Assembly (NCBI RefSeq): GCF_019203985.1
Contig: NZ_JAGSPD010000008.1
Location: 62,001 to 126,000 of the forward strand
Length of the DNA stretch: 64,000 nucleotides
From: Winogradskyella luteola
GTDB taxonomy: Bacteria; Bacteroidota; Bacteroidia; Flavobacteriales; Flavobacteriaceae
Direction: 5' to 3'
In this document: positions 8,822 through 17,021 of the stretch, piece after piece
Layout: every line of letters starts with the position of its first letter
How positions within the stretch are numbered: position 1 is the stretch's first letter
Notes under the pieces: generated by a model
Told to the model about the DNA's origin: nothing
Databases searched by the model: none
What the model saw: the letters and a program-made list of their open reading frames with translations, nothing else
Translations under genes and position numbers: made by a program

Positions 8822-9565
8822 TTAAATAAGCTTTGTAATTTGTTTTTGAAATGCAAAAAAGGCACGCTTTGATGCTTTTTCTTCTGCCTTTTTCTTAGAT
8901 GTTGCCCTTGCTTTAGAAACGACTTTATCGTTAATACTTAATTTAACTGAAAAGTGTTTTAATTCATCATTTCCAGTATCTTCATATACATCGTAATTAA
9001 AGGTGTTTTTTTCTTTTTGGCACCATTCAATGAGCAGACTTTTATAACTGATGACCTTTCCTTCTAGGGTTTCAATGTCCACATGAGGGTTGATAACACG
9101 GTTATAGATAAACTCTTCGCAAGCTTTATAACCTTTATCTAAGTAGATAGCACCGACCAAAGCTTCAAATAAGTTACCGTGAATATTGTTTCCGAAATTA
9201 TTCTTAGGTATTCTGCTTTTAACTAACTCTATAAGTTGGAGTTCCTTACCGAGTTCATTTAGATGCTCTCTACTTACAACCTTAGAGCGCATTTTAGTAA
9301 GATAACCTTCATCGCCATGCGGTACCTGTTCAAAAAGATATGCCGCTATCACAGAACTTATCATTGCGTCACCAACAAACTCTAGGCGTTCGTAATTAAT
9401 TGGATTACCCTTTTTGTCCTTAATGTTCATAGAACGATGGGTAAAGGCTTTTGTATAAAGCGTTTTAGACTTTGGTTTAAAACCTAGAATATCTTTTAGT
9501 TGTAAAAAAAAATTCCCGTCTCCTTGAGTACGGGAATTTTTTAATATGTTACGAATGAAACTCAT
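8822..9565 (-). CDS. rnc: Ribonuclease III
   Basis: 247 residues. The catalytic domain carries the signature NYERLEFVGDAMIS near residue 60, followed by GNLFEALVGAIYLDKG with the second acidic cluster. A double-stranded RNA-binding domain follows (about 170-240; SYKSLLIEWCQKEK, KARATSKKKAEEKASKRAFFAF). It cleaves double-stranded RNA in rRNA and mRNA processing. The gene sits between fabF (7 bp upstream) and the IPExxxVDY gene. Confidence 0.96.
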   Translation of the reverse strand: MSFIRNILKNSRTQGDGNFFLQLKDILGFKPKSKTLYTKAFTHRSMNIKDKKGNPINYERLEFVGDAMISSVIAAYLFEQVPHGDEGYLTKMRSKVVSREHLNELGKELQLIELVKSRIPKNNFGNNIHGNLFEALVGAIYLDKGYKACEEFIYNRVINPHVDIETLEGKVISYKSLLIEWCQKEKNTFNYDVYEDTGNDELKHFSVKLSINDKVVSKARATSKKKAEEKASKRAFFAFQKQITKLI

Positions 9566-9572
9566 TCGGGAT

Positions 9573-10823
9573 TTAATCTATTTTTTTAAATAATACACAA
9601 GCGTTGTGTCCGCCAAATCCAAATGTATTACTCATTGCGACTTTAATATCTCGTTTCTGAGCTTTGTTGAGCGTTAAATTTAATTCTGGGTCTATGTTTT
9701 CGTCAACCGTTTCGTGGTTAATTGTTGGTGGTATAATACCATGTTGCATAGCCATAATGGAAGCAATAGCCTCAATGGCACCAGCAGCACCTAACAAGTG
9801 TCCGGTCATAGACTTAGTAGAATTAATATTTATGGTTTTAGCATGGTTACCAAATACTTCAGATATAGCTTTTAATTCGGCAACATCACCTAACGGTGTT
9901 GATGTACCGTGTGTATTAATATGATCTACATCTTCGGGATTTAAACCAGCATTTTCTAAACAATTTTTCATTACCGCAACAACACCTTTACCTTCTGGGT
10001 GTGGTGCTGTCATATGATAGGCATCTGAAGATAAACCTCCACCTACAACTTCTGCATAGATTTTAGCTCCTCTAGCCTTGGCATGTTCATACTCTTCTAA
10101 AACAATAGAACCTGCTCCTTCACCTAATACAAAACCATCACGGTTAGCATCAAAAGGTCTTGAAGCTGTTTCAGGACTATCATTTCTAGTACTCATCGCA
10201 TGCATAGCGTTAAAACCTCCCATACCTGCAATAGTAACTGCCGCTTCACTTCCACCAGTAATCACAACATCACAATGACCTAAACGAATGGTGTTTAAGG
10301 CATCGATCATTGAATTCGCAGAAGAGGCGCAAGCAGAAACTGTGGTATAGTTTGGTCCCATGAAACCATATTTAATAGATATGTTTCCTGGTGCTATATC
10401 AGCAATCATTTTCGGAATGAAACGTGGGTTAAATCGAGGTGTGCCGTCACCAGCAGCGAAATTCAACACTTCTTCCTGAAATGTCTCTAAGCCACCAATA
10501 CCCGCTCCCCAAATAACACCCACTCTATATTTGTTTATCGCTTCTAGATCTAGTTTTGAGTCTACAATTGCTTCATCAGAAGCTACCATTGCATACTGTG
10601 AAAACTTATCCATCTGACGTGCTAACTTTTTGTCAATAAAGTCAGTAACTTCAAAGTTTTTTACTTCACAAGCGAACTGTGTTTTGAACTTTTCAGTATC
10701 AAAATATGTGATTGGGGCAGCACCACTTTTTCCATTAACAAGACCATTCCAATATTCATCTTTGGTATTGCCAATTGGTGTAAGTGCGCCTAAACCAGTA
10801 ACTACGACTCGCTTTAATTCCAT
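9573..10823 (-). CDS. fabF: Beta-ketoacyl-ACP synthase II
   Basis: 416 residues, the usual length. The Cys-His-His triad is visible: TVSACASSANSMIDAL near residue 164, NTHGTSTPLGD near 304, and STKSMTGHLLGAAGAIEA near 340. It elongates acyl-ACP with malonyl-ACP in type II fatty acid synthesis. It starts 13 bp after acpP, so carrier and condensing enzyme are co-transcribed, as in most bacteria. Confidence 0.97.
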   Translation of the reverse strand: MELKRVVVTGLGALTPIGNTKDEYWNGLVNGKSGAAPITYFDTEKFKTQFACEVKNFEVTDFIDKKLARQMDKFSQYAMVASDEAIVDSKLDLEAINKYRVGVIWGAGIGGLETFQEEVLNFAAGDGTPRFNPRFIPKMIADIAPGNISIKYGFMGPNYTTVSACASSANSMIDALNTIRLGHCDVVITGGSEAAVTIAGMGGFNAMHAMSTRNDSPETASRPFDANRDGFVLGEGAGSIVLEEYEHAKARGAKIYAEVVGGGLSSDAYHMTAPHPEGKGVVAVMKNCLENAGLNPEDVDHINTHGTSTPLGDVAELKAISEVFGNHAKTININSTKSMTGHLLGAAGAIEAIASIMAMQHGIIPPTINHETVDENIDPELNLTLNKAQKRDIKVAMSNTFGFGGHNACVLFKKID

Positions 10824-10836
10824 AAAAATAAAGTTC

Positions 10837-11070
10837 TTATTTTGCTTCTTCTATATAAGAGATAGCTTGACCAACTGTTGCAATGTTTTCAGCTTGATCG
10901 TCTGGGATTTGAATATCAAATTCTTTTTCAAATTCCATTATTAATTCTACAGTATCTAATGAATCTGCACCTAAGTCGTTAGTGAAGCTCGCTTCAGTTA
11001 CAACTTCGTTTTCATCAACACCTAATTTGTCTACGATAATCGCTTTTACTCTTGATGCAATGTCTGACAT
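10837..11070 (-). CDS. acpP: Acyl carrier protein
   Basis: 77 residues, acidic, with the phosphopantetheine attachment motif [15 protein letters not shown] (the Ser near residue 36). It begins [18 protein letters not shown]. It is the first gene of the minus-strand operon acpP-fabF-rnc-IPExxxVDY-pyk, with a promoter box about 30 bp upstream. Confidence 0.97.
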   Translation of the reverse strand: MSDIASRVKAIIVDKLGVDENEVVTEASFTNDLGADSLDTVELIMEFEKEFDIQIPDDQAENIATVGQAISYIEEAK

Positions 11071-11101
11071 AATCTTTTAATTTTAAGTTTTAATTAGACC
11101 G

Positions 11102-11109
11102 CAAAAATA
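11102..11109 (-). promoter_or_regulatory. Promoter -7 box of the acpP operon
   Basis: The minus strand reads TATTTTTG, a perfect TAnnTTTG box, predicting a leader of about 25 nt before acpP. No convincing upstream TTG was found. Confidence 0.55.
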
Positions 11110-11157
11110 AAAAACTTTATTTTAAAAATCATCTTTACCGATAAAATGTGCCTTTAA

Positions 11158-11185
11158 TTGCAAAAAATCGATATAAGTATTTTTG
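11158..11185 (+). promoter_or_regulatory. Promoter of purN
   Basis: TTG (11158-11160), a 17-bp spacer, then TATTTTTG (11178-11185): both elements of the Bacteroidota sigma-A promoter. The leader before purN would be about 60 nt. Confidence 0.65.
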
Positions 11186-11253
11186 TTTTGCGCCTAATTG
11201 TTAATTATTATTCTTTTTTTTGTTTACGAATAATAAACCAAATATACCTGTAA

Positions 11254-11832
11254 ATGAAACGTATTGTAATTTTTGCGTCCGGAAGCGGATCTAATGCTGA
11301 AAATTTAATTAAGTTTTTTCACAACAGCGATAATGCGTCTGTTATTCAGGTATTGACTAACAATCCTCATGCCAAAGTACTGGAGCGGTGTAAAAATTTA
11401 AATATCAGAGCTTTATCTTTTAATAAAATAGCATTTTATAAGTCAGAAGATGTATTGAATATCTTAAAAGCTTCAAAACCAGATTTGATTGTTTTAGCTG
11501 GTTTTCTTTGGAAATTTCCTGAATTTATATTGAATGAATTTGAAAATAAAGTGATTAATATTCACCCAGCACTTTTACCAAAATATGGTGGAAAAGGTAT
11601 GTATGGAATGCATGTACATAAAGCAGTGGTTGCTCACAAAGAAACTGAAACAGGAATTACAATTCATTATGTGAATGAAAATTATGATGAAGGAGCGATT
11701 ATTTTTCAGGCAAAATGTAAGGTTTTATCCTCAGATTCTGCTGAGGATGTGGCTGCAAAAATTCATGAATTGGAGATGGAACATTTTCCAAAAGTGGTTA
11801 ATCAACTTTTAAATTCAAATAATGAAAACTAG
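11254..11832 (+). CDS. purN: Phosphoribosylglycinamide formyltransferase
   Basis: 192 residues. Family motifs: FASGSGSNAENLIKFF at the substrate-binding N-terminus, VINIHPALLPKYGGKGMYG with the catalytic Asn and His (about 107-109), and NENYDEGAIIFQ with the conserved Asp. It transfers a formyl group from 10-formyl-tetrahydrofolate to GAR in purine synthesis. It overlaps the next lipoprotein gene by 11 bp. A second purine-type gene (PurF-like) lies 2 kb downstream. Confidence 0.95.
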   Translation: MKRIVIFASGSGSNAENLIKFFHNSDNASVIQVLTNNPHAKVLERCKNLNIRALSFNKIAFYKSEDVLNILKASKPDLIVLAGFLWKFPEFILNEFENKVINIHPALLPKYGGKGMYGMHVHKAVVAHKETETGITIHYVNENYDEGAIIFQAKCKVLSSDSAEDVAAKIHELEMEHFPKVVNQLLNSNNEN

Positions 11833-12175
11833 GTTTGCTACATTATTTTTTATAATTGTGATAATCACATTTATTTCTTGTAAGGGCAAAACTGACATGT
11901 CAGAATTTTTGTTGCTATCTGATAGAGAAGCTCCTCTTGGATGGATTCATTTCACAATATACAAAGACAGTACATTTGAGTACATATCCAGAGGGCTCAT
12001 TGAAAAAAGTGTTTTTAAAGGAAAAGCTATAATCACAAAAGACACAATATTTTTAAATTATAATGATTCAATTCCAAATGTAGGTACAAAGGTCATTTAT
12101 AATAAAGATTACATTGAATTTTTAGAATTGGATAATTCAAGATTAATGACTCGATTAAATAAATTAGTTAATTGA
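11822..12175 (+). CDS. Small hypothetical lipoprotein
   Basis: 117 residues. Signal peptide with lipobox (FFIIVIITFISCKGK, cysteine near 20), then about 95 residues of beta-rich sequence (WIHFTIYKDSTFEYISRG, KGKAIITKDTIFLNY) that resembles small flavobacterial lipoproteins but matches no family I can name. It overlaps purN by 11 bp in another frame, so it was either captured into the purN transcript or belongs to it. Function unknown. Confidence 0.75.
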   Translation: MKTRFATLFFIIVIITFISCKGKTDMSEFLLLSDREAPLGWIHFTIYKDSTFEYISRGLIEKSVFKGKAIITKDTIFLNYNDSIPNVGTKVIYNKDYIEFLELDNSRLMTRLNKLVN

Positions 12176-12194
12176 TGTGACATCTCAAATAGAG

Positions 12195-12213
12195 ACTCCT
12201 GCTTTCGCAGAAA
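12195..12213. repeat. Short palindrome resembling a dispersed intergenic repeat
   Basis: CTGC-TTTC-GCAG hairpin core at 12199-12210, flanked by GACTC and AAAG, in the leader of the RNase H gene. Small hairpins with a CCTGCTTTCGCAG core recur between genes in some Flavobacteriaceae, but only one copy lies in this window. Confidence 0.35.
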
Positions 12214-12219
12214 GTAAAC

Positions 12220-12861
12220 ATGAGTAAAAAAAAGAAAAAATATTATACCGTTTGGAAAGGCCATAACACTGGCGTTTTTGAATCTTGGGATGACTGTAAT
12301 GCCCAAATAAAAGACTTCAAAGGAGCGCAGTACAAATCATTTTCAACTTTTGAAGCTGCTAAAAAAGCTTACAAGGAAGGGGCAAAAAATTATATCGGCA
12401 AATCAAAAACTTTTAAAAGTGAACTTTCCGACATAGAACTCAAAAGAATAGGGCGACCTAATTATAATTCTATATCTGTTGATGCTGCATCGAGTGGCAA
12501 TCCTGGTAAAATGGAATATAGGGGTGTGGATACCAAAACCAAAAAGCAACTCTTCATTCAAGGCCCTTTTGAAGAGGGTACTAATAATATAGGCGAGTTT
12601 TTAGCTATTGTCCATGGTTTGGCGTTTTTAAAACAACATAAAAGTGACCGCATTATTTATACAGATTCTAAAACGGCTATGAGCTGGGTGCGTAAAAAAC
12701 TATGCAACTCTAAGTTAAAGCGCAATGCTAAAAACAAAGATGTATTTGAATTAGTTGACCGTGCCGTTAAATGGCTAAAAACAAATGACTATTCTACTAC
12801 AATTGTGAAATGGGAAACCAAAGCTTGGGGAGAAATCCCTGCCGATTTCGGAAGGAAATAA
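12220..12861 (+). CDS. Ribonuclease HI with viroplasmin-like N-terminal domain
   Basis: 213 residues. Residues 1-55 form the RNase H1 N-terminal hybrid-binding (viroplasmin-like) domain: YYTVWKGHNTGVFESWDDC, QIKDFKGAQYKSFSTFEAAKKAY. The catalytic domain follows with four acidic residues: SVDAASSGNPG (D), NNIGEFLAIVHG (E), IYTDSKTAMSW (D), and PADFGRK (D) at the end. It degrades RNA in RNA:DNA hybrids. The eukaryote-like N-terminal module is common in Bacteroidota. Confidence 0.93.
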   Translation: MSKKKKKYYTVWKGHNTGVFESWDDCNAQIKDFKGAQYKSFSTFEAAKKAYKEGAKNYIGKSKTFKSELSDIELKRIGRPNYNSISVDAASSGNPGKMEYRGVDTKTKKQLFIQGPFEEGTNNIGEFLAIVHGLAFLKQHKSDRIIYTDSKTAMSWVRKKLCNSKLKRNAKNKDVFELVDRAVKWLKTNDYSTTIVKWETKAWGEIPADFGRK

Positions 12862-12912
12862 ACAGTATTGGTATAGAGATAAGTCAATGTTTCACAAGGA
12901 ATATATTTTATG

Positions 12913-12920
12913 TAAATTTG
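12913..12920 (+). promoter_or_regulatory. Promoter -7 box of the PfkB kinase gene
   Basis: TAAATTTG, a perfect TAnnTTTG match, 22 bp before the ATG at 12943. No clear TTG lies at the expected spacing. Confidence 0.5.
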
Positions 12921-12942
12921 CACCTTAATTCAAACTTAGGTC

Positions 12943-13869
12943 ATGAGTAAATTAGTGATTGTCGGTACAGTAGCTTTTGATGCTATTGAAACTCCATTTG
13001 GTAAAACCGACAAAATCCTTGGTGGTGCTGGTACATTTATTGGGCTAGCCGCTTCAAATTTCAATGTAGATTCTGCTGTTGTTTCTATTGTTGGTGGCGA
13101 TTTTCCACAAGATTATTTAGACCTAATGTCCGATAGGAATATTGATGTTTCTGGTATTGAAATCGTAAAAGAAGGCAAAACATTTTTCTGGAGTGGGAAA
13201 TACCATAACGATATGAATTCCCGCGATACTTTAGTTACAGAGTTAAACGTGTTAGCGGATTTTGAACCTAAAGTCCCAGAAAACTATAAAGATGCTGAAG
13301 TGGTTATGTTAGGGAATTTACATCCATCTGTACAAATGAGCGTATTAAACCAAATGCCAACAAAGCCCAAAATGGTAATTCTCGATACAATGAATTTTTG
13401 GATGGATTGTGCTTTAGAAGAATTGCATAATACTATTAAACATGTTGATGTTATTACAATCAATGATGAAGAGGCAAGACAATTGACAGGTGAATATTCG
13501 TTAGTGGTTGCAGCAAGAAAAATTAATGAAATGGGACCAAAATATGTGGTCATTAAAAAGGGAGAACATGGCGCTTTGTTGTTTCATGATGATAATGTGT
13601 TCTATGCTCCTGCATTACCACTTGAGGAAGTTTTTGATCCAACTGGTGCGGGGGACACTTTTGCTGGTGGTTTTGCTGGTTATTTGGCAAAAACAGCAGA
13701 CTATTCTTTTGAAAACATGAAAACAGCTGTAATATATGGTTCAACCTTGGCGTCTTTTTGTGTGGAAAAGTTTGGTACAGAGCGCATGCAAAATCTTACA
13801 GCTTCAGAAATACATAAACGTTTAGACCAATTTAAGAGTCTAACACAATTTGAAATAGAATTAAATTAA
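12943..13869 (+). CDS. PfkB family carbohydrate/nucleoside kinase
   Basis: 308 residues with a ribokinase fold. The N-terminal GGAGTFIGLAAS motif and the C-terminal DPTGAGDTFAGGFAGYLA motif (near residue 230, anion hole and catalytic Asp) are intact. The substrate cannot be read from sequence: ribokinase, adenosine kinase and fructokinase relatives share these motifs. The gene precedes a PurF-like enzyme, so a role in ribose or nucleoside salvage is plausible but inferred. It ends in a strong terminator. Confidence 0.9.
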   Translation: MSKLVIVGTVAFDAIETPFGKTDKILGGAGTFIGLAASNFNVDSAVVSIVGGDFPQDYLDLMSDRNIDVSGIEIVKEGKTFFWSGKYHNDMNSRDTLVTELNVLADFEPKVPENYKDAEVVMLGNLHPSVQMSVLNQMPTKPKMVILDTMNFWMDCALEELHNTIKHVDVITINDEEARQLTGEYSLVVAARKINEMGPKYVVIKKGEHGALLFHDDNVFYAPALPLEEVFDPTGAGDTFAGGFAGYLAKTADYSFENMKTAVIYGSTLASFCVEKFGTERMQNLTASEIHKRLDQFKSLTQFEIELN

Positions 13870-13875
13870 AATCAG

Positions 13876-13901
13876 CGCGCTCAATTTTAGCGCGTTTTTT
13901 T
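13876..13901 (+). terminator. Intrinsic terminator after the PfkB kinase gene
   Basis: CGCGCT (13876-13881) pairs with AGCGCG (13889-13894), followed by seven T. Confidence 0.9.
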
Positions 13902-13922
13902 ATTCTGAACTTGTTTCAGAAT
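13902..13922. repeat. Dispersed 21-bp palindromic repeat, copy 1
   Basis: ATTCTGAA (13902-13909) faces TTCAGAAT (13915-13922). The same 21 bases with one change recur at 30661-30681, so this is a dispersed intergenic palindrome rather than part of the preceding terminator. Confidence 0.7.
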
Positions 13923-13945
13923 CTCTAAAATAAAGAGACAAAATC

Positions 13946-15844
13946 ATGAGTGACGCTTTAAAACATGAGTGCGGTATTGCACTTATTAGACTTTTAAAAC
14001 CATTAGAATACTATAAAGAAAAATATGGAAGTGCATTTTATGGAGTCAATAAAATGTACCTAATGATGGAAAAGCAGCACAATCGTGGACAAGATGGAGC
14101 GGGTTTTGCCAGTATTAAATTAGATACAAATCCAGGTGAGCGTTACATTAGTAGAGTGCGCTCTATTGCTCAACAACCTATACAAGATATTTTTTCGCAA
14201 ATCAATGAGCGCATAAATGCAGAGTTAACACAAAACCCAAGCTATCAAGACAATGTTGCATTGCAAAAAAAGAATATTCCTTATGTGGGGGAACTTTTAT
14301 TGGGTCACGTGCGTTATGGAACTTTTGGCAAAAATAGTGTGGAAAGTGTTCATCCGTTTTTAAGGCAAAACAACTGGATGCACAGAAATTTAATTGTGGC
14401 TGGTAATTTTAATATGACCAATGTAAATGAACTCTTTGATAATTTGGTTGAAATAGGACAGCATCCTAAGGAAAAAGCAGATACAATTACAGTAATGGAG
14501 AAAATAGGTCATTTTTTAGATGATGCTGTTTCTAAAATATATAAAGAACTTAAAAAAGAGGGCTATTCAAAAATTGAATGTTCACCCTTAATTGCTGAAC
14601 GATTAAAGCTTAGTAAAATATTAAGGCGTGCCGCTAAGAATTGGGATGGTGGTTATGCTATGGCTGGGCTACTTGGTCATGGGGATTCTTTTGTATTGAG
14701 AGATCCAGCGGGTATTAGACCTGCGTATTATTATAAAGATGATGAGGTTGTTGTGGTCGCTTCTGAGCGACCAGTAATACAAACAGTATTTAATGTGCCT
14801 TTTGAAGACGTTAAAGAGTTAGATCCCGGACATGCTATTATCACTAAAAAATCGGGAGAAACTGCTATTAAAAAAATATTGGAGCCATTAGAGCGAAAAG
14901 CCTGCTCGTTTGAACGTATTTATTTTTCACGAGGAAGTGATGCCGAAATCTATGAAGAGCGAAAAGAACTGGGCAGATTGTTGATGCCTAAAGTGCTTGA
15001 AGCTATAGATAATGATACAAGAAATACTGTGTTTTCTTTTATTCCTAATACAGCAGAAACATCATTCTTCGGAATGATCGATACGGTTGAAGAGCATCTT
15101 AACCAAAAGAAAACAACAGCTATACTTAAAGGACAAAGAGGCTTATCTGCAGAAAAAGTTAAGGAAATATTATCCGAAAGGCCACGAATAGAAAAAATAG
15201 CTATTAAAGATGTAAAGTTAAGAACCTTTATTACCGAAGATAGTAGTAGAGATGATTTAGTGGCTCATGTCTACGATGTAACTTATGGTGTTATTAAACC
15301 ATCAGATAATTTGGTGATTATTGATGATAGTATCGTTAGAGGTACAACATTAAAAAAGAGTATCATTAAAATGATGGATCGATTAAACCCAAAGAAAATT
15401 ATTGTGGTTTCCTCTGCCCCACAAATTCGTTATCCTGATTGTTACGGCATAGATATGGCAAATCTTGAAAGTCTTATTGCCTTTAGAGCAGCTTTAGAAC
15501 TTTTAAAAGACCACAACCAATATCATATCGTTGAAGATGTTTATCAGAAATGTTTAAAACAGGTACATCTAAAAGATAAAAATGTTGTGAACTACGTTAA
15601 AGAGATTTACAGCAATTTTACTGATGAGCAAATTTCAGATAAAATTTCAGAACTACTTAGTGATGAAGATGTTAATGCTGAGGTAAAGATAATTTTTCAA
15701 CCTGTGGACAATCTTCACAAGGCTTGTCCAAAAAACTTAGGGGATTGGTATTTTACGGGTAATTATCCAACTGTTGGTGGCAATCGTGTTGTTAACAGGG
15801 CATTCATTAATTTTTACGAAGGGAATAAAGAGCGCGCTTACTGA
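13946..15844 (+). CDS. Long-form amidophosphoribosyltransferase-like class II glutamine amidotransferase
   Basis: 632 residues, clearly longer than canonical PurF (about 470-510). The glutaminase nucleophile is Cys9 (KHECGIALIRL), so eight residues precede it and must be removed or tolerated. GHVRYGTFG and AGNFNMTN are glutaminase motifs. The C-terminal half has the PRPP loop VIIDDSIVRGTT and a type I PRTase core. The last ~100 residues, with ACPKNLGDWYFTGNYPTVGG, are an extension. I read it as the long Bacteroidota paralogue of PurF making phosphoribosylamine; a different product is possible. Confidence 0.85.
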   Translation: MSDALKHECGIALIRLLKPLEYYKEKYGSAFYGVNKMYLMMEKQHNRGQDGAGFASIKLDTNPGERYISRVRSIAQQPIQDIFSQINERINAELTQNPSYQDNVALQKKNIPYVGELLLGHVRYGTFGKNSVESVHPFLRQNNWMHRNLIVAGNFNMTNVNELFDNLVEIGQHPKEKADTITVMEKIGHFLDDAVSKIYKELKKEGYSKIECSPLIAERLKLSKILRRAAKNWDGGYAMAGLLGHGDSFVLRDPAGIRPAYYYKDDEVVVVASERPVIQTVFNVPFEDVKELDPGHAIITKKSGETAIKKILEPLERKACSFERIYFSRGSDAEIYEERKELGRLLMPKVLEAIDNDTRNTVFSFIPNTAETSFFGMIDTVEEHLNQKKTTAILKGQRGLSAEKVKEILSERPRIEKIAIKDVKLRTFITEDSSRDDLVAHVYDVTYGVIKPSDNLVIIDDSIVRGTTLKKSIIKMMDRLNPKKIIVVSSAPQIRYPDCYGIDMANLESLIAFRAALELLKDHNQYHIVEDVYQKCLKQVHLKDKNVVNYVKEIYSNFTDEQISDKISELLSDEDVNAEVKIIFQPVDNLHKACPKNLGDWYFTGNYPTVGGNRVVNRAFINFYEGNKERAY

Positions 15845-15860
15845 TTTTTATACCAAAAAG

Positions 15861-15914
15861 ACGTTTTATCCGAAAAATTATGCATTTCATCCAAGGAAAA
15901 TGCATTTCATCCAA
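15861..15914 (+). promoter_or_regulatory. Repeated operator-like sites upstream of the first small RNA unit
   Basis: TGCATTTCATCCAA occurs at 15881-15894 and again at 15901-15914. A related TTTTATCC at 15864-15871 continues the ~20-21-bp phase. The last copy ends about 30 bp before the -7 box of the RNA unit, where an activator would bind. A related GTTTATCC stands at the same distance before the second unit. Confidence 0.5.
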
Positions 15915-15922
15915 TATATATA

Positions 15923-15950
15923 TTGTTTTAACAAATAAAATTTACATTGG
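15923..15950 (+). promoter_or_regulatory. Promoter of small RNA unit 1
   Basis: TTG (15923-15925), a 17-bp spacer, then TACATTGG (15943-15950), one base off TAnnTTTG. The conserved repeat unit begins immediately after it. Confidence 0.5.
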
Positions 15951-16026
15951 TATCACCATAACATAAGTAGGTTAAGTTCATGGTAGATTTGGGGCAAAAA
16001 AAGGTGAACAGTGTTCACCTTTTTTT
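15951..16026 (+). ncRNA. Candidate small RNA, tandem copy 1 (~76 nt)
   Basis: A non-coding unit near-identical to the one at 16185-16260 (offset 234 bp). It opens with ATCACCATAACATAAGTAGG, contains a GATTTGGGGCA segment, and ends in a perfect terminator hairpin (GGTGAAC/GTTCACC, 16003-16019) with seven T. It has its own promoter-like box directly upstream and no plausible reading frame. The body can fold into a short 5' hairpin (ACCAT with ATGGT), a single-stranded G-rich stretch, and the terminator. It could be a known flavobacterial RNA class such as Flavo-1, which I cannot check, or a new family. Confidence 0.65.
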
Positions 16027-16137
16027 ATGGACATAATTAAAGTAAAACTTTAAGTAGCTTTAAAATCATAAGGACTGTTTTACTGCTAAACACTATTCAA
16101 TCCTAGAAGTTTCCACGCTTAGACTAATATATAGGTC

Positions 16138-16184
16138 GTTTATCCAATAAATTTAGGAATTAAAATAATGTAAACTTATATTTG
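16138..16184 (+). promoter_or_regulatory. Promoter region of small RNA unit 2
   Basis: A perfect -7 box TATATTTG (16177-16184) lies directly before the repeated unit. GTTTATCCAATA (16138-16149) sits at the same distance as the ATCCAATA element before unit 1. The TTG element is degenerate. Bases 16027-16137, between the units, show nothing recognisable. Confidence 0.6.
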
Positions 16185-16260
16185 AATCACCATAACATAA
16201 GTAGGTTAAGTTTATGGTAGATTTGGGGCAAAAAAGGTGAACTCTCTGTTCACCTTTTTT
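16185..16260 (+). ncRNA. Candidate small RNA, tandem copy 2 (~76 nt)
   Basis: Second copy of the unit at 15951-16026. The two agree over about 50 bases with one C/T change (15979 versus 16213) and differ mainly in the terminator loop (AGT in copy 1, TCTCT in copy 2). The T in copy 2 completes a 7-bp stem, ACCATAA (16189-16195) with TTATGGT (16212-16218). The terminator is GGTGAAC (16236-16242) with GTTCACC (16248-16254) followed by six T. Stem preservation with loop drift argues for a transcribed, structured RNA. Confidence 0.68.
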
Positions 16261-16317
16261 CATTTTATATTTGTTTCGTTGGGATCTTATTTTCTAATCA
16301 TACGAGTTTTAAAAAAC

Positions 16318-16349
16318 AAAAAAAACCAAGCCTTTAGACTTGGATTTTT
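16318..16349 (-). terminator. Terminator of sodA, probably bidirectional
   Basis: CCAAG (16326-16330) pairs with CTTGG (16339-16343). On the minus strand it is followed by eight T; on the plus strand by five T. A lone TATATTTG box at 16266-16273 could drive a further ~70-nt transcript ending here. Confidence 0.75.
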
Positions 16350-16374
16350 GTATTTGTCACAGTGTTGTAATTGC

Positions 16375-16983
16375 CTACTTAGCTTCTGCATAACGACGTT
16401 CAACCTCGTTCCAATTAACAACATTAAAGAATGCCTTAATGTAATCAGGTCTTCGGTTTTGATAGTTTAGGTAATATGCGTGTTCCCAAACATCTAATCC
16501 TAAAATTGGTGTTCCTCCACAACTAACTCCAGGCATTAACGGATTGTCTTGGTTTGGTGTAGAGCATACTTCTACTTTACCACCTTTGTGTACACATAGC
16601 CAAGCCCAACCAGAACCAAACTGCGTAGCCGCTGCCTTAGAAAAAGCGTCAACAAAAGCATCTTTAGAACCAAACTCAGCTTCTATAGCATCCTTTAAAT
16701 CTCCTGAAAGGTAACCTTTGTCTTCTGGGTTCATAACTTCCCAAAACAAAGCGTGGTTATAAAATCCGCCTCCATTATTTCTTACAGCAGAATTGCTCAT
16801 GTCGAGATTAGTCAAAATATCTTCAATAGATTTTCCTTCTAAATCTGTTCCTTCAATTGCTGCATTCAATTTTGTTGTATATCCGTTGTGATGTTTAGAA
16901 TGATGTATTTCCATAGTACGTGCATCAATATGTGGTTCTAAAGCATCGTATGCATATTTTAATTTTGGTAGTTCAAAAGCCAT
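16375..16983 (-). CDS. sodA: Superoxide dismutase (Fe/Mn family)
   Basis: 202 residues, no signal peptide, hence cytosolic. Metal ligands are visible: His27 (MEIHHSKHH), a His in [10 protein letters not shown] near 77, and Asp and His of [11 protein letters not shown] near 164-168. The [10 protein letters not shown] segment, with the outer-sphere Gln placed as in Mn enzymes, points to a manganese or cambialistic enzyme rather than a strict iron one. It disproportionates superoxide. A single-gene unit, with a TAnnTTTG promoter box 39 bp upstream and a hairpin terminator. Confidence 0.95.
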   Translation of the reverse strand: MAFELPKLKYAYDALEPHIDARTMEIHHSKHHNGYTTKLNAAIEGTDLEGKSIEDILTNLDMSNSAVRNNGGGFYNHALFWEVMNPEDKGYLSGDLKDAIEAEFGSKDAFVDAFSKAAATQFGSGWAWLCVHKGGKVEVCSTPNQDNPLMPGVSCGGTPILGLDVWEHAYYLNYQNRRPDYIKAFFNVVNWNEVERRYAEAK

Positions 16984-17021
16984 AATGTTTGTGTTTTAAG
17001 TGTTAATGTTTTCAATTTCAA

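Noticed and set aside
8698..8865. N-terminal extension of the IPExxxVDY frame
   Set aside because: It overlaps rnc, is not conserved-looking, and the family begins at MALHKLLVDDF (8697).
15881..15914. CRISPR-like direct repeats
   Set aside because: Only two or three copies of 8-14 bp with 6-bp gaps, no cas genes, and position just before a promoter.
16237..16470. 77-codon plus-strand frame after small RNA unit 2
   Set aside because: It starts inside the terminator hairpin of the RNA unit and overlaps the 3' end of sodA. Composition is unlike a protein of this genome.
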